Source of the DNA: Enoplolaimus lenunculus
Lineage: Eukaryota > Nematoda > Enoplea > Enoplida > Thoracostomopsidae
Reading direction: 5' to 3'
DNA: 64,000 nt
Assembly (NCBI GenBank): GCA_030248215.1
Contig: JASANG010001153.1
Coordinates: forward strand, 1-64,000
The translations under genes were made by a program, and so were the position numbers. This document shows, one piece after another, positions 48,381-55,016 of the stretch. Below the pieces are notes generated by a model that saw only the letters and a list, made by a program, of their open reading frames with translations, was not told the DNA's origin and did no database searches. How positions within the stretch are numbered: the first letter of the stretch is position 1; every line of letters starts with the position of its first letter.

Positions 48381-48754
48381 TATTATTATTTTAGATTAGA
48401 CCTCTTACGCTAGCAACGGAACCTCTCTCACCAAACAAAGGCCGATCATTCTTATCGCCAACATCTGAAAGCTCAAGCTGCGGCATAATATCACCACCTA
48501 TTCCGCCCTCAACATTCGGTATTTCTAATGAGAAATCGTATGCGGAACCGGTAATATCTGCGCCTGAACCTGTTTTACTTCCTGACAGTGCTCAGGTTCT
48601 GCCAAAACGGTCAGTGATGCCAACTTGCGCTGCTCCTTCCGGTGCTACCGTGGAGTTATTAAGTTGTTCTTCGAGTTCAGACGAAGACGAACCTGGTACC
48701 TCCAGTAAACCGGATACAGAAATAAACCAGGATAAACCTGTATCGAATGGCTAA
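13672..48754 (+). CDS. TAF2: TFIID subunit 2 (TAF2), 29 coding exons
   Basis: This subunit of the general transcription factor TFIID helps recognise the initiator and downstream promoter. Exons: 13672-13715, 14235-14289, 14668-14831, 15244-15362, 15795-15898, 16594-16838, 17490-17592, 17770-17888, 18190-18303, 18817-18916, 19353-19826, 20240-20332, 20598-20659, 21213-21327, 22222-22331, 22765-22830, 23221-23353, 23832-23951, 24276-24428, 24845-24955, 25260-25333, 25601-25717, 26190-26329, 27772-27841, 28152-28262, 30706-30832, 32399-32467, 40434-40598, 48395-48754. All phases agree and the product is 1,278 residues (human about 1,199). Hallmarks shared with human TAF2 include [63 protein letters not shown]-like IQELDG, WQYQLRYERDVVAQ, FILDLFKYNDN and VRVAAIH. 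Residues 1 to about 540 form an M1-aminopeptidase-like fold; the later half is HEAT-like; residues after about 1080 are acidic, Ser/Pro-rich and unconserved. The active-site motif is degenerate (HGIAQ at about 340-344), so no peptidase activity is expected. Exon 11 carries a lineage-specific acidic linker of about 90 residues. The exon 9 acceptor was chosen by phase and homology. An extra exon near 41610-41705 cannot be excluded. Confidence 0.93.
16080..16490. mobile_element. CTTAAGT-rich MITE in TAF2 intron 5
   Basis: The block begins near GACTGGATTTCTAAAATCTT and contains many CTTAAG/TTAAGT units. It resembles the better-preserved copy at 60513-60885 and the fragment at 46380-46480. Ends are approximate and no target duplication is seen. 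Confidence 0.55.
17136..17250. mobile_element. GTCTCGGT-type MITE in TAF2 intron 6
   Basis: It starts GGGATGTGAGTCTCGATCTC and carries CGAGTCTCGG and GGTCTCGG units, ending near GAACCGAGACCAAAAG. The TAGGGATG-like end shared with the 44503 and 61730 copies is reminiscent of hAT ends. It does not code for protein. Confidence 0.5.
20539..20605. other. 14-bp perfect inverted repeat spanning the TAF2 exon 13 acceptor
   Basis: CGTTCGAACTGAAA at 20539-20552 is the exact complement of TTTCAGTTCGAACG at 20592-20605, with 39 bases between. The right arm contains the CAG acceptor and the first eight coding bases of exon 13. In the pre-mRNA the two arms could pair and bury the 3' splice site. Confidence 0.8.
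21690..22020 (+). mobile_element. LINE fragment, Jockey-like reverse transcriptase region
   Basis: One frame reads LGYIQSAVEYCVPSWMA, followed by a decayed continuation with stops. This matches the segment just after the reverse transcriptase core in Jockey-type LINEs, where a conserved Tyr-x-x-x-x-W motif follows the last RT block. It sits in TAF2 intron 14, same strand. No ends or poly-A are seen; it is an old truncated copy. Confidence 0.55.
23695..23755. repeat. (AAT)n simple repeat
   Basis: An imperfect AATAATA tract in TAF2 intron 17. Confidence 0.85.
24061..24195. mobile_element. MITE fragment with GTGGCGGATC end
   Basis: The left end CAGTGGCGGATCTAGAAATT matches the left end of the larger element at 45957-46225 (CAGCGGCGGATCGAAAAATT), including the TTTTTGACG that follows. 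The right part includes TGGGTGAGCCCACC. It is non-coding and lies in TAF2 intron 18. Confidence 0.5.
25795..25915. repeat. Short CpG-rich GCGACCGCGGT repeat block
   Basis: Repeats of ACTGCGACC and CGCGGTTACAACCGC type stand out against AT-rich surroundings in TAF2 intron 22. They share their unit with the larger minisatellite at 30918-31265. Confidence 0.6.
27200..27480 (+). mobile_element. LINE fragment, C-terminal end of a Jockey-like ORF2
   Basis: One frame reads YIDLSLPRNTRETLSQ and then KLLNRYMAHIDSVV. After a shift of frame it reads HETTHLFHFP. This order (short basic motif LPRxTR, then LNxYxxxID, then H-x-x-HLF) is the usual C-terminal tail of Jockey-type reverse transcriptases downstream of the RNase H position. 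It is decayed and lies in TAF2 intron 23, same strand as the gene. Sequence from 26829 to 27180 may belong to the same insertion but is not recognised. Confidence 0.7.
28728..29885. mobile_element. Possible DNA element with TTTTCCGGAAAA-rich ends
   Basis: Near the left edge AGTTCAGGGACC is followed by GGCCGGAAAAAATTACCGG. Near the right edge TTTTTCCGGAAAA is followed by CGAAAAACAACCCTGACTC. The two ends are roughly inverted versions of one another over TCAGGG and the TTCCGG blocks. The interior is non-coding. Family and exact ends are uncertain. Confidence 0.4.
30139..30300. mobile_element. GGGCCCGTAGCC-family MITE
   Basis: A 162-bp copy of the family with inverted ends CGGGCCCGTAGCC and CTACGGGCCCG and internal CTAGGGGGGC runs. 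It is very similar to 59776-59944 and inverted relative to 1158-1315. A clear target duplication was not found. It lies in TAF2 intron 25. Confidence 0.8.
30905..31265. repeat. CpG-rich minisatellite, unit about 24 bp with 95-bp higher-order period
   Basis: The array is built from variants of CCGCGACTGCGACCGCGGTT. A longer pattern marked by TTAAAATCGCGTCTAC recurs at 31078 and 31173, then shortened at 31245. CpG density is far above the rest of the window. Units contain the palindrome ACCGCGGT. A hAT-like end (CCGGTTGCACCCTG) sits just downstream at 31407-31420, so the array may be the core of an expanded MITE. It lies in TAF2 intron 26. Confidence 0.85.
31436..31740. repeat. Diverged copy of the GAGCGAAGCGAA repeat family
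   Basis: It follows the order of the 47405-48385 element: CGCTGAATGGATTTTGAAGA, then TTATCGTGGGTGTTAACCTC, then GCATAAATTATTTATAAAAC. The corresponding words there are GGCTGAACCGATTTGATGAA, TTATCCTGGGGTGTTAACTT and GCATAATTTG. It is an older or truncated copy. Confidence 0.5.
34376..34466. mobile_element. Right-end fragment of the GGGGCGGA hAT-like MITE
   Basis: AGCTTGAGCTTACTCTATTG followed by TTCCGCCCCTGATCTTTCTT and ACATGGAC matches the right end of 62704-62909. The left part is missing or too decayed to see. It lies immediately 3' of the GPCR coding region. Confidence 0.7.
34516..39888 (-). CDS. Peptide GPCR (FMRFamide-receptor-like) with giant Q/N-rich tail
   Basis: An intronless 1,790-residue ORF encodes a class A seven-helix receptor of the plasma membrane. 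The extracellular N-terminus has N-glycosylation sites at N20, N46, N74 and N79. TM1 is about 103-128 (GN at 121-122), TM2 139-162 (LAISD), TM3 182-206 followed by ERW in place of DRY, TM4 225-247 ending near AYNVIKYFEP, TM5 278-301, TM6 321-345, and TM7 365-385 with NSSVNFAIY in place of NPxxY, then FGRDFRRE. AYN before ECL2 and NSSVNF.IY are features of FMRFamide-type receptors. I see no Cys at the usual TM3 start, although ECL2 has C256. The tail (about 395-1790) has Asn runs at about 466-490, Gln runs at about 578-615 and 1006-1041 (the latter interrupted by five Arg), and about five repeats of 34-36 residues near 1395-1590. The gene lies in TAF2 intron 27, opposite strand. The ATG used is the first in frame. 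Ligand unknown. Confidence 0.85.
35120..35700 (-). repeat. Tandem protein repeat in the GPCR tail, 34-36 residues
   Basis: About five imperfect units each open with ISQxEHR/ISQxERR (PISQIEHR, PIGQSEHR, SISQSERR, LISQLERR, EICQS). Each continues with an Asn/Thr-rich stretch ending in RNxNSIxDV-like residues. The period of 102-108 bp keeps frame, and conserved E-R/H-R pairs against variable spacers suggest selection on the protein rather than DNA slippage alone. Confidence 0.7.
36765..36872. repeat. (TTG)n/(TCG)n trinucleotide repeat encoding poly-Gln with an Arg block
   Basis: On the GPCR strand it reads as CAA codons with an internal run of CGA codons. The nearly pure single-codon run shows trinucleotide expansion. 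A second, more interrupted Gln tract is at 38048-38160 and an Asn tract at 38455-38492. Confidence 0.9.
39889..40433. other. 5' flank of the GPCR and end of TAF2 intron 27
   Basis: AT-rich sequence between the GPCR start codon (minus strand) and TAF2 exon 28 (plus strand). The GPCR promoter should lie here. I can point to no definite core element. A poly-G/T stretch lies near 40245. Confidence 0.4.
40608..41609. mobile_element. Probable CCCGC/GCGGGTAAA-rich element in TAF2 intron 28
   Basis: The left part has GCATGCTACCCGCGC and repeated GCGGGTAAA units. The right part has GGCGCGGGTAAAAAATC and ends near CCGGTTACACCTCTG. The ends resemble each other as inverted copies over GTRTAACCCG. The GGGGCGGA MITE at 41107-41284 sits inside it. 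Limits are uncertain. Confidence 0.45.
41107..41284. mobile_element. GGGGCGGA hAT-like MITE with TTAGGC-like core
   Basis: The left end GCCCATGTAAAGAACAGGGG and a decayed right end CTATACATTG bracket an interior of CTTAGGCTTAGGCTTAAG units. It belongs to the family of 52326 and 62704, and the orientation of the hexamers is opposite. No clear target duplication is seen. Confidence 0.65.
42774..43225. mobile_element. CTGTAGTGACC-family MITE with flanking TA
   Basis: A 452-bp copy in the opposite orientation to 5329-5769. It starts CTGTATTGACCAGAATAAGA and ends TCTTATTCGGGTCACTACAG, with TA immediately outside both ends (42772-42773 and 43226-43227). This suggests a TA target duplication, as in Tc1/mariner, but only this copy shows it cleanly. 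Confidence 0.8.
43228..43602. mobile_element. Second CTGTAGTGACC-family MITE, directly adjacent
   Basis: This older, left-truncated copy shares TCCTAATTAGAGTCCATAAA and the end TTTGATTCAGGTCACTACAG. It lies head-to-tail after the previous copy and appears more diverged. Confidence 0.7.
44503..44660. mobile_element. GTCTCAGT-repeat MITE in TAF2 intron 28
   Basis: It starts TAGGGATGGGAGTCTCAATG and contains runs of CAGTCTCAGTCTCAGT, then an inverted GAAACTGAGACTCCGG. It is related by motif to 9515, 17136 and 61730. Confidence 0.6.
45957..46225. mobile_element. MITE with AGCGGCGGATC ends
   Basis: The left end CAGCGGCGGATCGAAAAATT and right end CACCTAAATCCGCTAGTG are inverted. Internally, AAGGTAGGGACCTGGACC-like units with ACCATTTTA are repeated three times. 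It is non-coding and lies in TAF2 intron 28. Confidence 0.65.
46380..46480. mobile_element. CTTAAGT-family fragment
   Basis: AGCTTTCTAAAATCTTACTT, then a ladder of TTAAGT units ending AAGTCGCCAAGTTCAG. It matches the left part of 60513-60885. Confidence 0.55.
46555..46612. repeat. (AT)n microsatellite
   Basis: Near-pure alternating AT tract. Confidence 0.85.
46868..47097. mobile_element. MITE with GCCCGTATTCTCAA ends
   Basis: A 230-bp element has ends GCCCATATTCTCAATTG and CATTTGAGAATACGGGC, with internal TATCACCAGT/ACTGGTGATAGG-type units. Related copies are at 55830-56056 and 57040-57700, with a fragment at 19290-19340. Confidence 0.75.
47405..48390. mobile_element. GAGCGAAGCGAA element between (TTA)n tracts
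   Basis: The block begins after a (TTA)n tract with GAGCGAAGCGAAACTGTGAG, carries GTCCGTCCGTCCG and AGGAACGGCTGAACCGATTT, and ends CGAGCTTCGCTCAATACATG before another (TTA)n tract. The end is the inverted GAGCGAAGC motif. Internally, a unit containing GAATAAATTGTTTACAAACC and AGCTAATTTGCATATTAGC is repeated about three times with a period near 155-170 bp. It sits just upstream of the last TAF2 exon. It is probably a non-autonomous transposon; its class is unknown. Confidence 0.6.
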
Positions 48755-50334
48755 GGTTTGATCGTCAAAATTAAGGTTTAATGCTCAAATTCTGGCTTGG
48801 TTATTGTTTAATTTCCGGAACGGAATAAGTTTCGAATTGGTTCGAGTTTGTATATGGCGTGTGGTAGATGATAGTGGAGGTTTGAGTGTGTTGACGTTGC
48901 CTGGAAAAGAGTGGGAAGGATTTGGTTTGAAGCAATGTAAATATTCCTTGTTAGAAAACACAAAACTTTCAAGCATGTTCGTGGAAACTGGTATAGGAAA
49001 AGAACATTATATGCCGATATGATATACAGTGAATATCCGCATGAAAATGATTTTGAAAGTAATCCGTGATTATATGTTAACTTGCGGTCATAGATTGCAG
49101 GCAAGGTGTAAACGTATAGTAAAAAATAAGGGAAATGGATAGCCATCCAGATAACGAAAACGGAAACGGAAAACGAATATTAAAGTATAAAAGTTTGAAA
49201 GATGTTTTCTTTTTCTGCCAACACAATTGAGGCATGGAAATATTCATCGGGTTTTCTAAAAGTTAAAAGAAAAAATAGCGCATGCAGCGAAATTTTTAAG
49301 ACTTTGAATGAATTTTGTAATTTTTATTTCATATCGAACAACTACAGCATATTTGTAAGGAAAAATTGCGTGTTTTATTCGTGATTTTTAACTAATTTTG
49401 AACGCAAAAATAACAGAAGTTCCAGTATTTCTGTAACGGAAACGCGCATGGATTTTTCCCGGTACTGGAAACGGATATCTGGTTACACAATGATTGCAGG
49501 TATTCTGTGCGTGAAAGTGCTGTTTCAAAAAACGAAAACGCATTACACAGTATGTATGTACCCTTTCTTGGTTCTCGGTGGTGAGTCAGTTCAGTTGTGA
49601 GCATCGATGGACTGTGTAGCAACCCTGAAATTTCTGGCCGAATGTAGCGGTCTTAAAATTGGATGTTTACCATCGGCAAATCAGCAACTTGTAAAAGCTA
49701 ATGTATCACACGGTGGTTTCGGTTTGTTTGAGCAAAATAGTTATACCTTACTATGAGATTTAGTTTATAACTTTTTACCAGTTCATGTTGAGGTTTCTGC
49801 CATTGTCAGTCATTTTGTCATGAGTTAGTGATAAGCAGGGTGCAAGTGGAGGTGAAAAAACTGGAACCGGAGGATGGCAAATTTTACCCGAACTACAAAC
49901 AGAGTTGATACAAAGTTATGTAATAAAATGATTATTTTAGTACTAAAACTTCCAAAATTGACCCAAAGTTACAAACAGAATTTTTTCGATTTTCTGCCGG
50001 AGCAAGAGGCAGGCTTCCTATTGTAACTGATGCGGTTCTGAATTTGGCAGAGCTTTTAAGTTGGATCTATCCCGCTGTTGTGTGGAATTTCAAATTCGTA
50101 GCTTTGACAGATTGCTTTAAGACCAGTAATTAACAGGCGAATATGTACTACAAACAGTTGAGAATACAGCTATATGAATTCGTTGATTGAGCTAACCGTG
50201 ATAATTAACCCTTTAACTCATAGTGTATATACTATGAGCCACTAAATATAAGTAATACATGAGCAACATAGACACTGTGAGCAGTGTTTAACAATTCTAA
50301 CATATATGAGGAGTGGAAATTCTCTACAAGACGT

Positions 50335-50460
50335 GAGAGCCCATCGGGCTCGAGTGTCAAGCTCCTATAGTTGAGTAGTCATCGTAAACGCCTCCCACCC
50401 GAGGGACTGGGGATCGAATCTTACCTTGAAAGTGCATCTCATATGAAAATGAAAATATTC
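50335..50460 (+). mobile_element. Candidate tRNA-derived SINE
   Basis: A-box-like TAGTTGAGTAGTC (about 50373) is followed 35 bases later by B-box-like GGGGATCGAATC (50409-50420), the spacing of a tRNA-type internal promoter. The arms are too degraded for a functional tRNA. It is followed by an AAATGAAAATATTC-like tail. Only one copy is seen in the window. Confidence 0.45.
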
Positions 50461-51836
50461 ATGTGAGAGAGTGTTAAAGATTTGCTTGTAATGTTGGTTT
50501 TTCACCAGTAAATCGAATTTGACTGTATTGTGTTACCTATTATGCAAAGGTCATACGTATCTTTGCGGAGAGCGATATAGTTCGCGGGTTCAGTTGTGAG
50601 CACAATTAAGTTGTGTAAAAAATGACGGTTTGGTCTATTTTTTAAGAAAACCAGGCAATATATCTTCCTCAAAATTGTATCATAATTTGAAGCCAGTCGC
50701 ACCGAGCCATAAACTGAGAATTTTGTTTCTACCGATATTGCCGGACCGTCGGCAGAAATTCAACGTTAGCCCCAGACGGAAGTAGTTTTTTTGCCGGAGT
50801 CACAGGTAAATTTCGGCCGGAGCCAGACCTGCGGTTGTAACCGGCCAATTGGGTTTGACCTGCAAATTTAATGGCAAGCTAGCGTGATAAAGTTGGCGTT
50901 CGCTTTAGGTGAATTGGCATAGGTAAAGGCATTCCGGTAATATAAAGACGCGCGGCATTAGGACAGCACACTTGATTTGTTTAGAGTAGCACTGCCTTCG
51001 TTTACAAACACATTAAACATTAATATCAAACGCTTGGTAGCGAGTCGCGAAACCTTCAAAACCGCGATGATAAAAGGACTGAACAATCATCAGTCTTGTT
51101 CTTTTAATGGGAAAAATAATATTTGACAGAAAAAAAATTGCCATGTTATGTATAATCAAACATCTACGCAGAGGTAAATATGATTGCTGCGAATAGAAAA
51201 TAATAGTATTAAGATAATAACTGTGGTTAAAGTGTTTGCAAGGTTTGCAACGTCAAAATTTCGAAGGCATGTGTAGCACGTCGAGGATTAAAGTATAGAT
51301 TGTAAAAAGTGTTAAATGTTTACAAAAAATAAAGTTGAAAAATGTGTGCTGACACCACCGTCAATTTCGGTTTGATAACGCCTAATAGAGTTGGGCAATG
51401 AAATATTGTCATTACATTCAGAATTAAACTTAAAGGATTAAGTAGTTGAATACTGCTCTGCTCACATCTTCGAGTCGACATATGTTTTAAAATACATTTT
51501 CTATGTATTGTAATCGCCACCGCCACAGTGAAAGGGAGCGGCAGCACTTCCTGAGAGTCATAACACAAAATTGACTCAAAATTTTAGCACTAGAAACCCG
51601 TTTTAAAAAAGGAAAACAAAATATTGTGTTTTCCAAGTGAAAAAGTTCCACTACGCTTGCGTAGTGTGTGAGGAAACTACAAAGGTGGCTATGTATTGTG
51701 GGGTGCATATAGGACCCGCAGGGTAAATCATAATGAGAGATCAAGCCTGAAACCCCTTCTTCTTGGCATGTCTTTGACAGCAGTCAGTAAGTTTTCTAAA
51801 TAAGACTGATCAGGTACAAAATATTGTTACCACAGG

Positions 51837-52034
51837 CAGCATGGCCTATGTTACTTTAAGGAGCGTCCAGGGTGCTAGTGGGTCTATAAAATACTAGGTT
51901 TAGATTCTAGATTACATTTTTTCGCTTAGGCTTATGCTTAGGCTTAGGAAGACATTTTTGCAACGCTTAGGCTTAGGCTTAGGAACACGCATAATTTACT
52001 GTTATGCCCCTTAAAGTAACATTGGCCGGCAGCA
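51837..52034. mobile_element. Inverted-repeat element with TTAGGC-like core
   Basis: The ends GCATGGCCTATGTTACTTTA and TAAAGTAACATTGGCCGGCA are inverted copies of each other. The interior has two blocks of CTTAGGCTTAGGCTTAGG-type repeat. The ends differ from the GGGGCGGA family, although the core motif is the same. Confidence 0.7.
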
Positions 52035-52325
52035 TAAATGCGGCAAAAATTACAGAAAAGCCTTCGAAACAAACCGGTTTCAACTGGCATCTTGCGGTTT
52101 AACTGGTCATTTAAGCGTAAACATACACGCGTTCCATTGTTTTAATTAAGCCAACATGTTTACAAGCGAGCTGTCTATGCGTAACCCTGTTAAAAGATCA
52201 TATTTTTGAGGAAAGCTGTTCTGACAAATATATTCAAGTGATTAGCAAAAAGACAAAATGTTGCTGATTTTTACAATTGAAAGAATGTAAAATTTGTTAA
52301 TTTTTAAAACGGTGTACAATATATG

Positions 52326-52541
52326 GACCAATGTAAAGAACAGGGGCGGAGCAGTGTTATAAGCTTATTCTTAAAAACCTAAGCTTAAGCCGAAGCCTAA
52401 GTTTAAGCGTAAGAATGTGTTTATTTCTAAGACTAAGCATAAGCCTAAGCCTGCTGGCCAAGCAAAAAAATAGTCTAAAGCTTCAGTGTATTCTATTGTA
52501 GTCGTACAGAAAAACGTTCGCCCCGGATATTTACATGGGCT
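52326..52541. mobile_element. GGGGCGGA hAT-like MITE with perfect 8-bp duplication
   Basis: This 216-bp element is flanked by AATATATG on both sides (52318-52325 and 52542-52549). Ends are CCAATGTAAAGAACAGGGGC and ATTTACATGGGC. The interior is CCTAAGCCTAAG-like. Together with 62704-62909 it defines the family. Confidence 0.88.
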
Positions 52542-52841
52542 AATATATGTATATAGGAAACATGTTTAAGACTATTCTTCTTTGTTCAGAGGCCAGTGGT
52601 ATGGGACGAAGATACGGAATCTATTCGTTGTACAAATTTGGCAGGCGGTTGTACACGCTTTTTATAGTTAAAAGTTAAAATTTAAAAGGCCATAACTTTG
52701 AAACCTGACGACCTGCAGTGTTAAAAATGGCACTGCTGCGCTCAACGCGTCGAGATCTATAAAATAAGCGGCTGTTCATTAAATTCCAAGGGTGTGCCCC
52801 ATCCGTGCATTCTGGTTATTCTTTGTATTTTCATCGAAAAA

Positions 52842-53212
52842 TTCCAGGTCTGAGTATTTAAACGTTGCAACTCTTGAGTTACATTTGGTTATTCTGGTTA
52901 TTACGGGTATTTTAACCGAAAAATTCCAGGTCTGAGTATTTAAATGTTGAAACTCTTGAGTTACATTTGGTTATTCTGGTTATTACGGGTATTTTAACCG
53001 AAAAATTCCAGGTCTGAGTATTTAAATGTTGCAACTCTTGAGTTACATTTGGTTATTCTGGTTATTACGGGTATCTTAACCGAAAAATTCCAGGTCTGAG
53101 TATTTAAATGTTGAAACTCTTGAGTTACATTTGGTTATTCTGGTTATTACGGGTATCTTAACCGAAAAATTCCAGGTCTGAGTATTTAAATGTTGAAACT
53201 CTAGTTCATGGG
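52842..53212. repeat. 82-bp minisatellite, about 4.5 copies
   Basis: Units beginning ATTCCAGGTCTGAGTATTTA start at 52841, 52923, 53005, 53087 and 53169. Copies differ at only one to three positions. A decayed partial unit (GTATTTTCATCGAAAAATTC) precedes the array. The period is not a multiple of three and no coding role is seen. Confidence 0.95.
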
Positions 53213-53384
53213 CACCCAATATACTGGTATTTTTTGTCAACAATTTAAGAGAATTTGCAATCTGTACACAACAGATTTTGCAGCGTACCCGTTACAGGTT
53301 AAGTGCAATATAAAAATTTTGTCATAGTTTGTGTTGGATTGGAAGCCTGGTTAAAATTGTTCTGTTCATATGTATAGCAAGTGG

Positions 53385-53945
53385 GTATGAGGGGTCGTGG
53401 GTCTACACCCTCGTTGGAATATAGCCACAAAAAGCTAATAGACACTTTATTTAATATCCGGTACTGCAACTGTCCTTTGAATCAAACGTTTATTTGTATT
53501 GTGTCAATGCTTGACCGATAATGCAAGGTTACTTAGGAATGTACTTTCAAAATTTAAGTAAGCTTTAATGTTTCAAACTCAAATTATTTGGTCATGGAGT
53601 CATTTATGCGTACAATTTAGGATGATTACCATTTATGGACTCTAATTTGGGTTAAGAGATTCTATCTGTTTACGGACTATTATTAGGAATACGGACTCCT
53701 CTTAATTGGGACTCAAAATTGGGACCCCTCTTATTACCCCCTCTTATTCGGGTCACTACAGTATGCTTTAAAGATTCGAACACAACTTTTTGGTTCTGGA
53801 GTCCTTTATGCAGTACAATTATGGATAATTGACATTTAAGGACTCTAATTAGGGTTTAGGGACTCTATCTGCTTACGGACTGACTCAAAATGGGGACCCT
53901 CATCCATCCACTTTTGTTACCCCCCTCTTATTTGGGTCACTACAG
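53385..53945. mobile_element. Two CTGTAGTGACC-family copies in tandem
   Basis: The first copy runs from about 53385 to 53761 and lacks a clean left end. The second (53762-53945) is only the right half. Both end TATTCGGGTCACTACAG or a close variant. The arrangement suggests repeated insertion next to existing copies or tandem duplication with deletion. Confidence 0.75.
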
Positions 53946-54299
53946 TTGGCTACGTCTCTGGATGCATTTGAAAATAGGAAATGAAAATGATGTAAAATAC
54001 TTATACACAGTGGACCTGATCAAGGTTATCTGCATTTCATAGACAGCTGGTTTAAATATGATAAGCTTTAAAATAGTATCATTCAAACCACTGAGACGCT
54101 CTTGGGAATGCTTCCTCGGCCGTGTGTTGGTTTTTATTGTGAAACAAAAATCGGTTTTTGTACTCAATTCAACACTTGAAACTAAAATAAAATGAACTTA
54201 TTTTAATGACGCGAACTCTGTCACATGATTGTGGCTAAATTTCATCAAATACTATGAACCACTAAAACGCTGGTTTAAACATGAACAGCTGACTACGTA

Positions 54300-54737
54300 C
54301 TGGTGTGACACGAATTTAGAGGGGGTAATAAGAGTGGGGGTCTATTTCAACCAATAGGACTCTGTATCTCTAATAAGTTTCCGTGAGCGTATAGAATCCC
54401 AAAACCCTAATTAGAGTCCATAAATGTCAAGCATTCCTAATTGCAGTGCATAAATGACGCCAGGAGCAAATAAAGTTGAGTTCGAATCTTTAAGGCATAC
54501 TTAAGTTTTGAAAGTACATTCCTAAAGTATAACCTTGCATTATCGCTCAAGTTTTTATATACAAGACAAATAAACGTTTAATTCAACGGATATTTTCAAT
54601 ATCGTATATATGTCGGTAACGAAGGGCGGCGGAGGGCGGGTTAAAAATAAACAATAATCCATAACCGAAAAACACAGGGTGTACCTTCTCTAGAGGCCAA
54701 TTAATATCAGTTTCCCCTCTTATTCGCGTCGCTACAG
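54300..54737. mobile_element. CTGTAGTGACC-family MITE
   Basis: A 438-bp copy, in the same orientation as 42774-43225, with a decayed left end (CTGGTGTGACACGAATTTAG) and right end TTATTCGCGTCGCTACAG. A further right-end scrap, CTTTTATTCGGGTTACTACA, ends at 55406. Confidence 0.75.
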
Positions 54738-54806
54738 TGTTAAGAAAACCAAACAGGTTTGCAAACGAAAGAAACAACAGGCAAAGCTCAAGCTCAAACA
54801 CCTTAA

Positions 54807-54925
54807 AAACTCATAACCGAAAAATCGGAATTCCGGCATCGGAATAGCAGCCAGTCGGAATCAGAATCGGAACGCAAGTTTTATCCGAATTTTATCCGGT
54901 ATCGGAATTCCGTTGGAACCCTCAT
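54807..54925. mobile_element. GGAATTCCG-filled MITE, copy 1
   Basis: Units of TCGGAATTCCGG with AACCGAAAAATCGGAATTCC at one end and CGGAATTCCGTTGGAACCCT at the other. The copy at 56712-56832 is its inverted counterpart. It lies about 90 bp upstream of the GTPBP6 start codon. Confidence 0.65.
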
Positions 54926-55016
54926 ATATACAATGTCCTCCAAATAGTAAAACGCCAACATTTAGCAGGCCTATTTAGTTATTTTAAGAAATTTTTCAGG
55001 TTCAAAACTTACTGCA

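Larger units (their letters stand above)
48755..52325. other. Intergenic region between TAF2 and GTPBP6, mostly repeats
   Basis: No gene is supported. It contains a hAT-like end (GCAGGGTGCAAGTGG) near 49836, a tRNA-like SINE candidate at 50335-50460 and an inverted-repeat element at 51837-52034. Between these it is AT-rich and featureless to the eye. Confidence 0.6.

Noticed and set aside
50335-50460. Functional tRNA gene
   Set aside because: Only the box A and B-like words are present; acceptor and anticodon arms do not fold convincingly.
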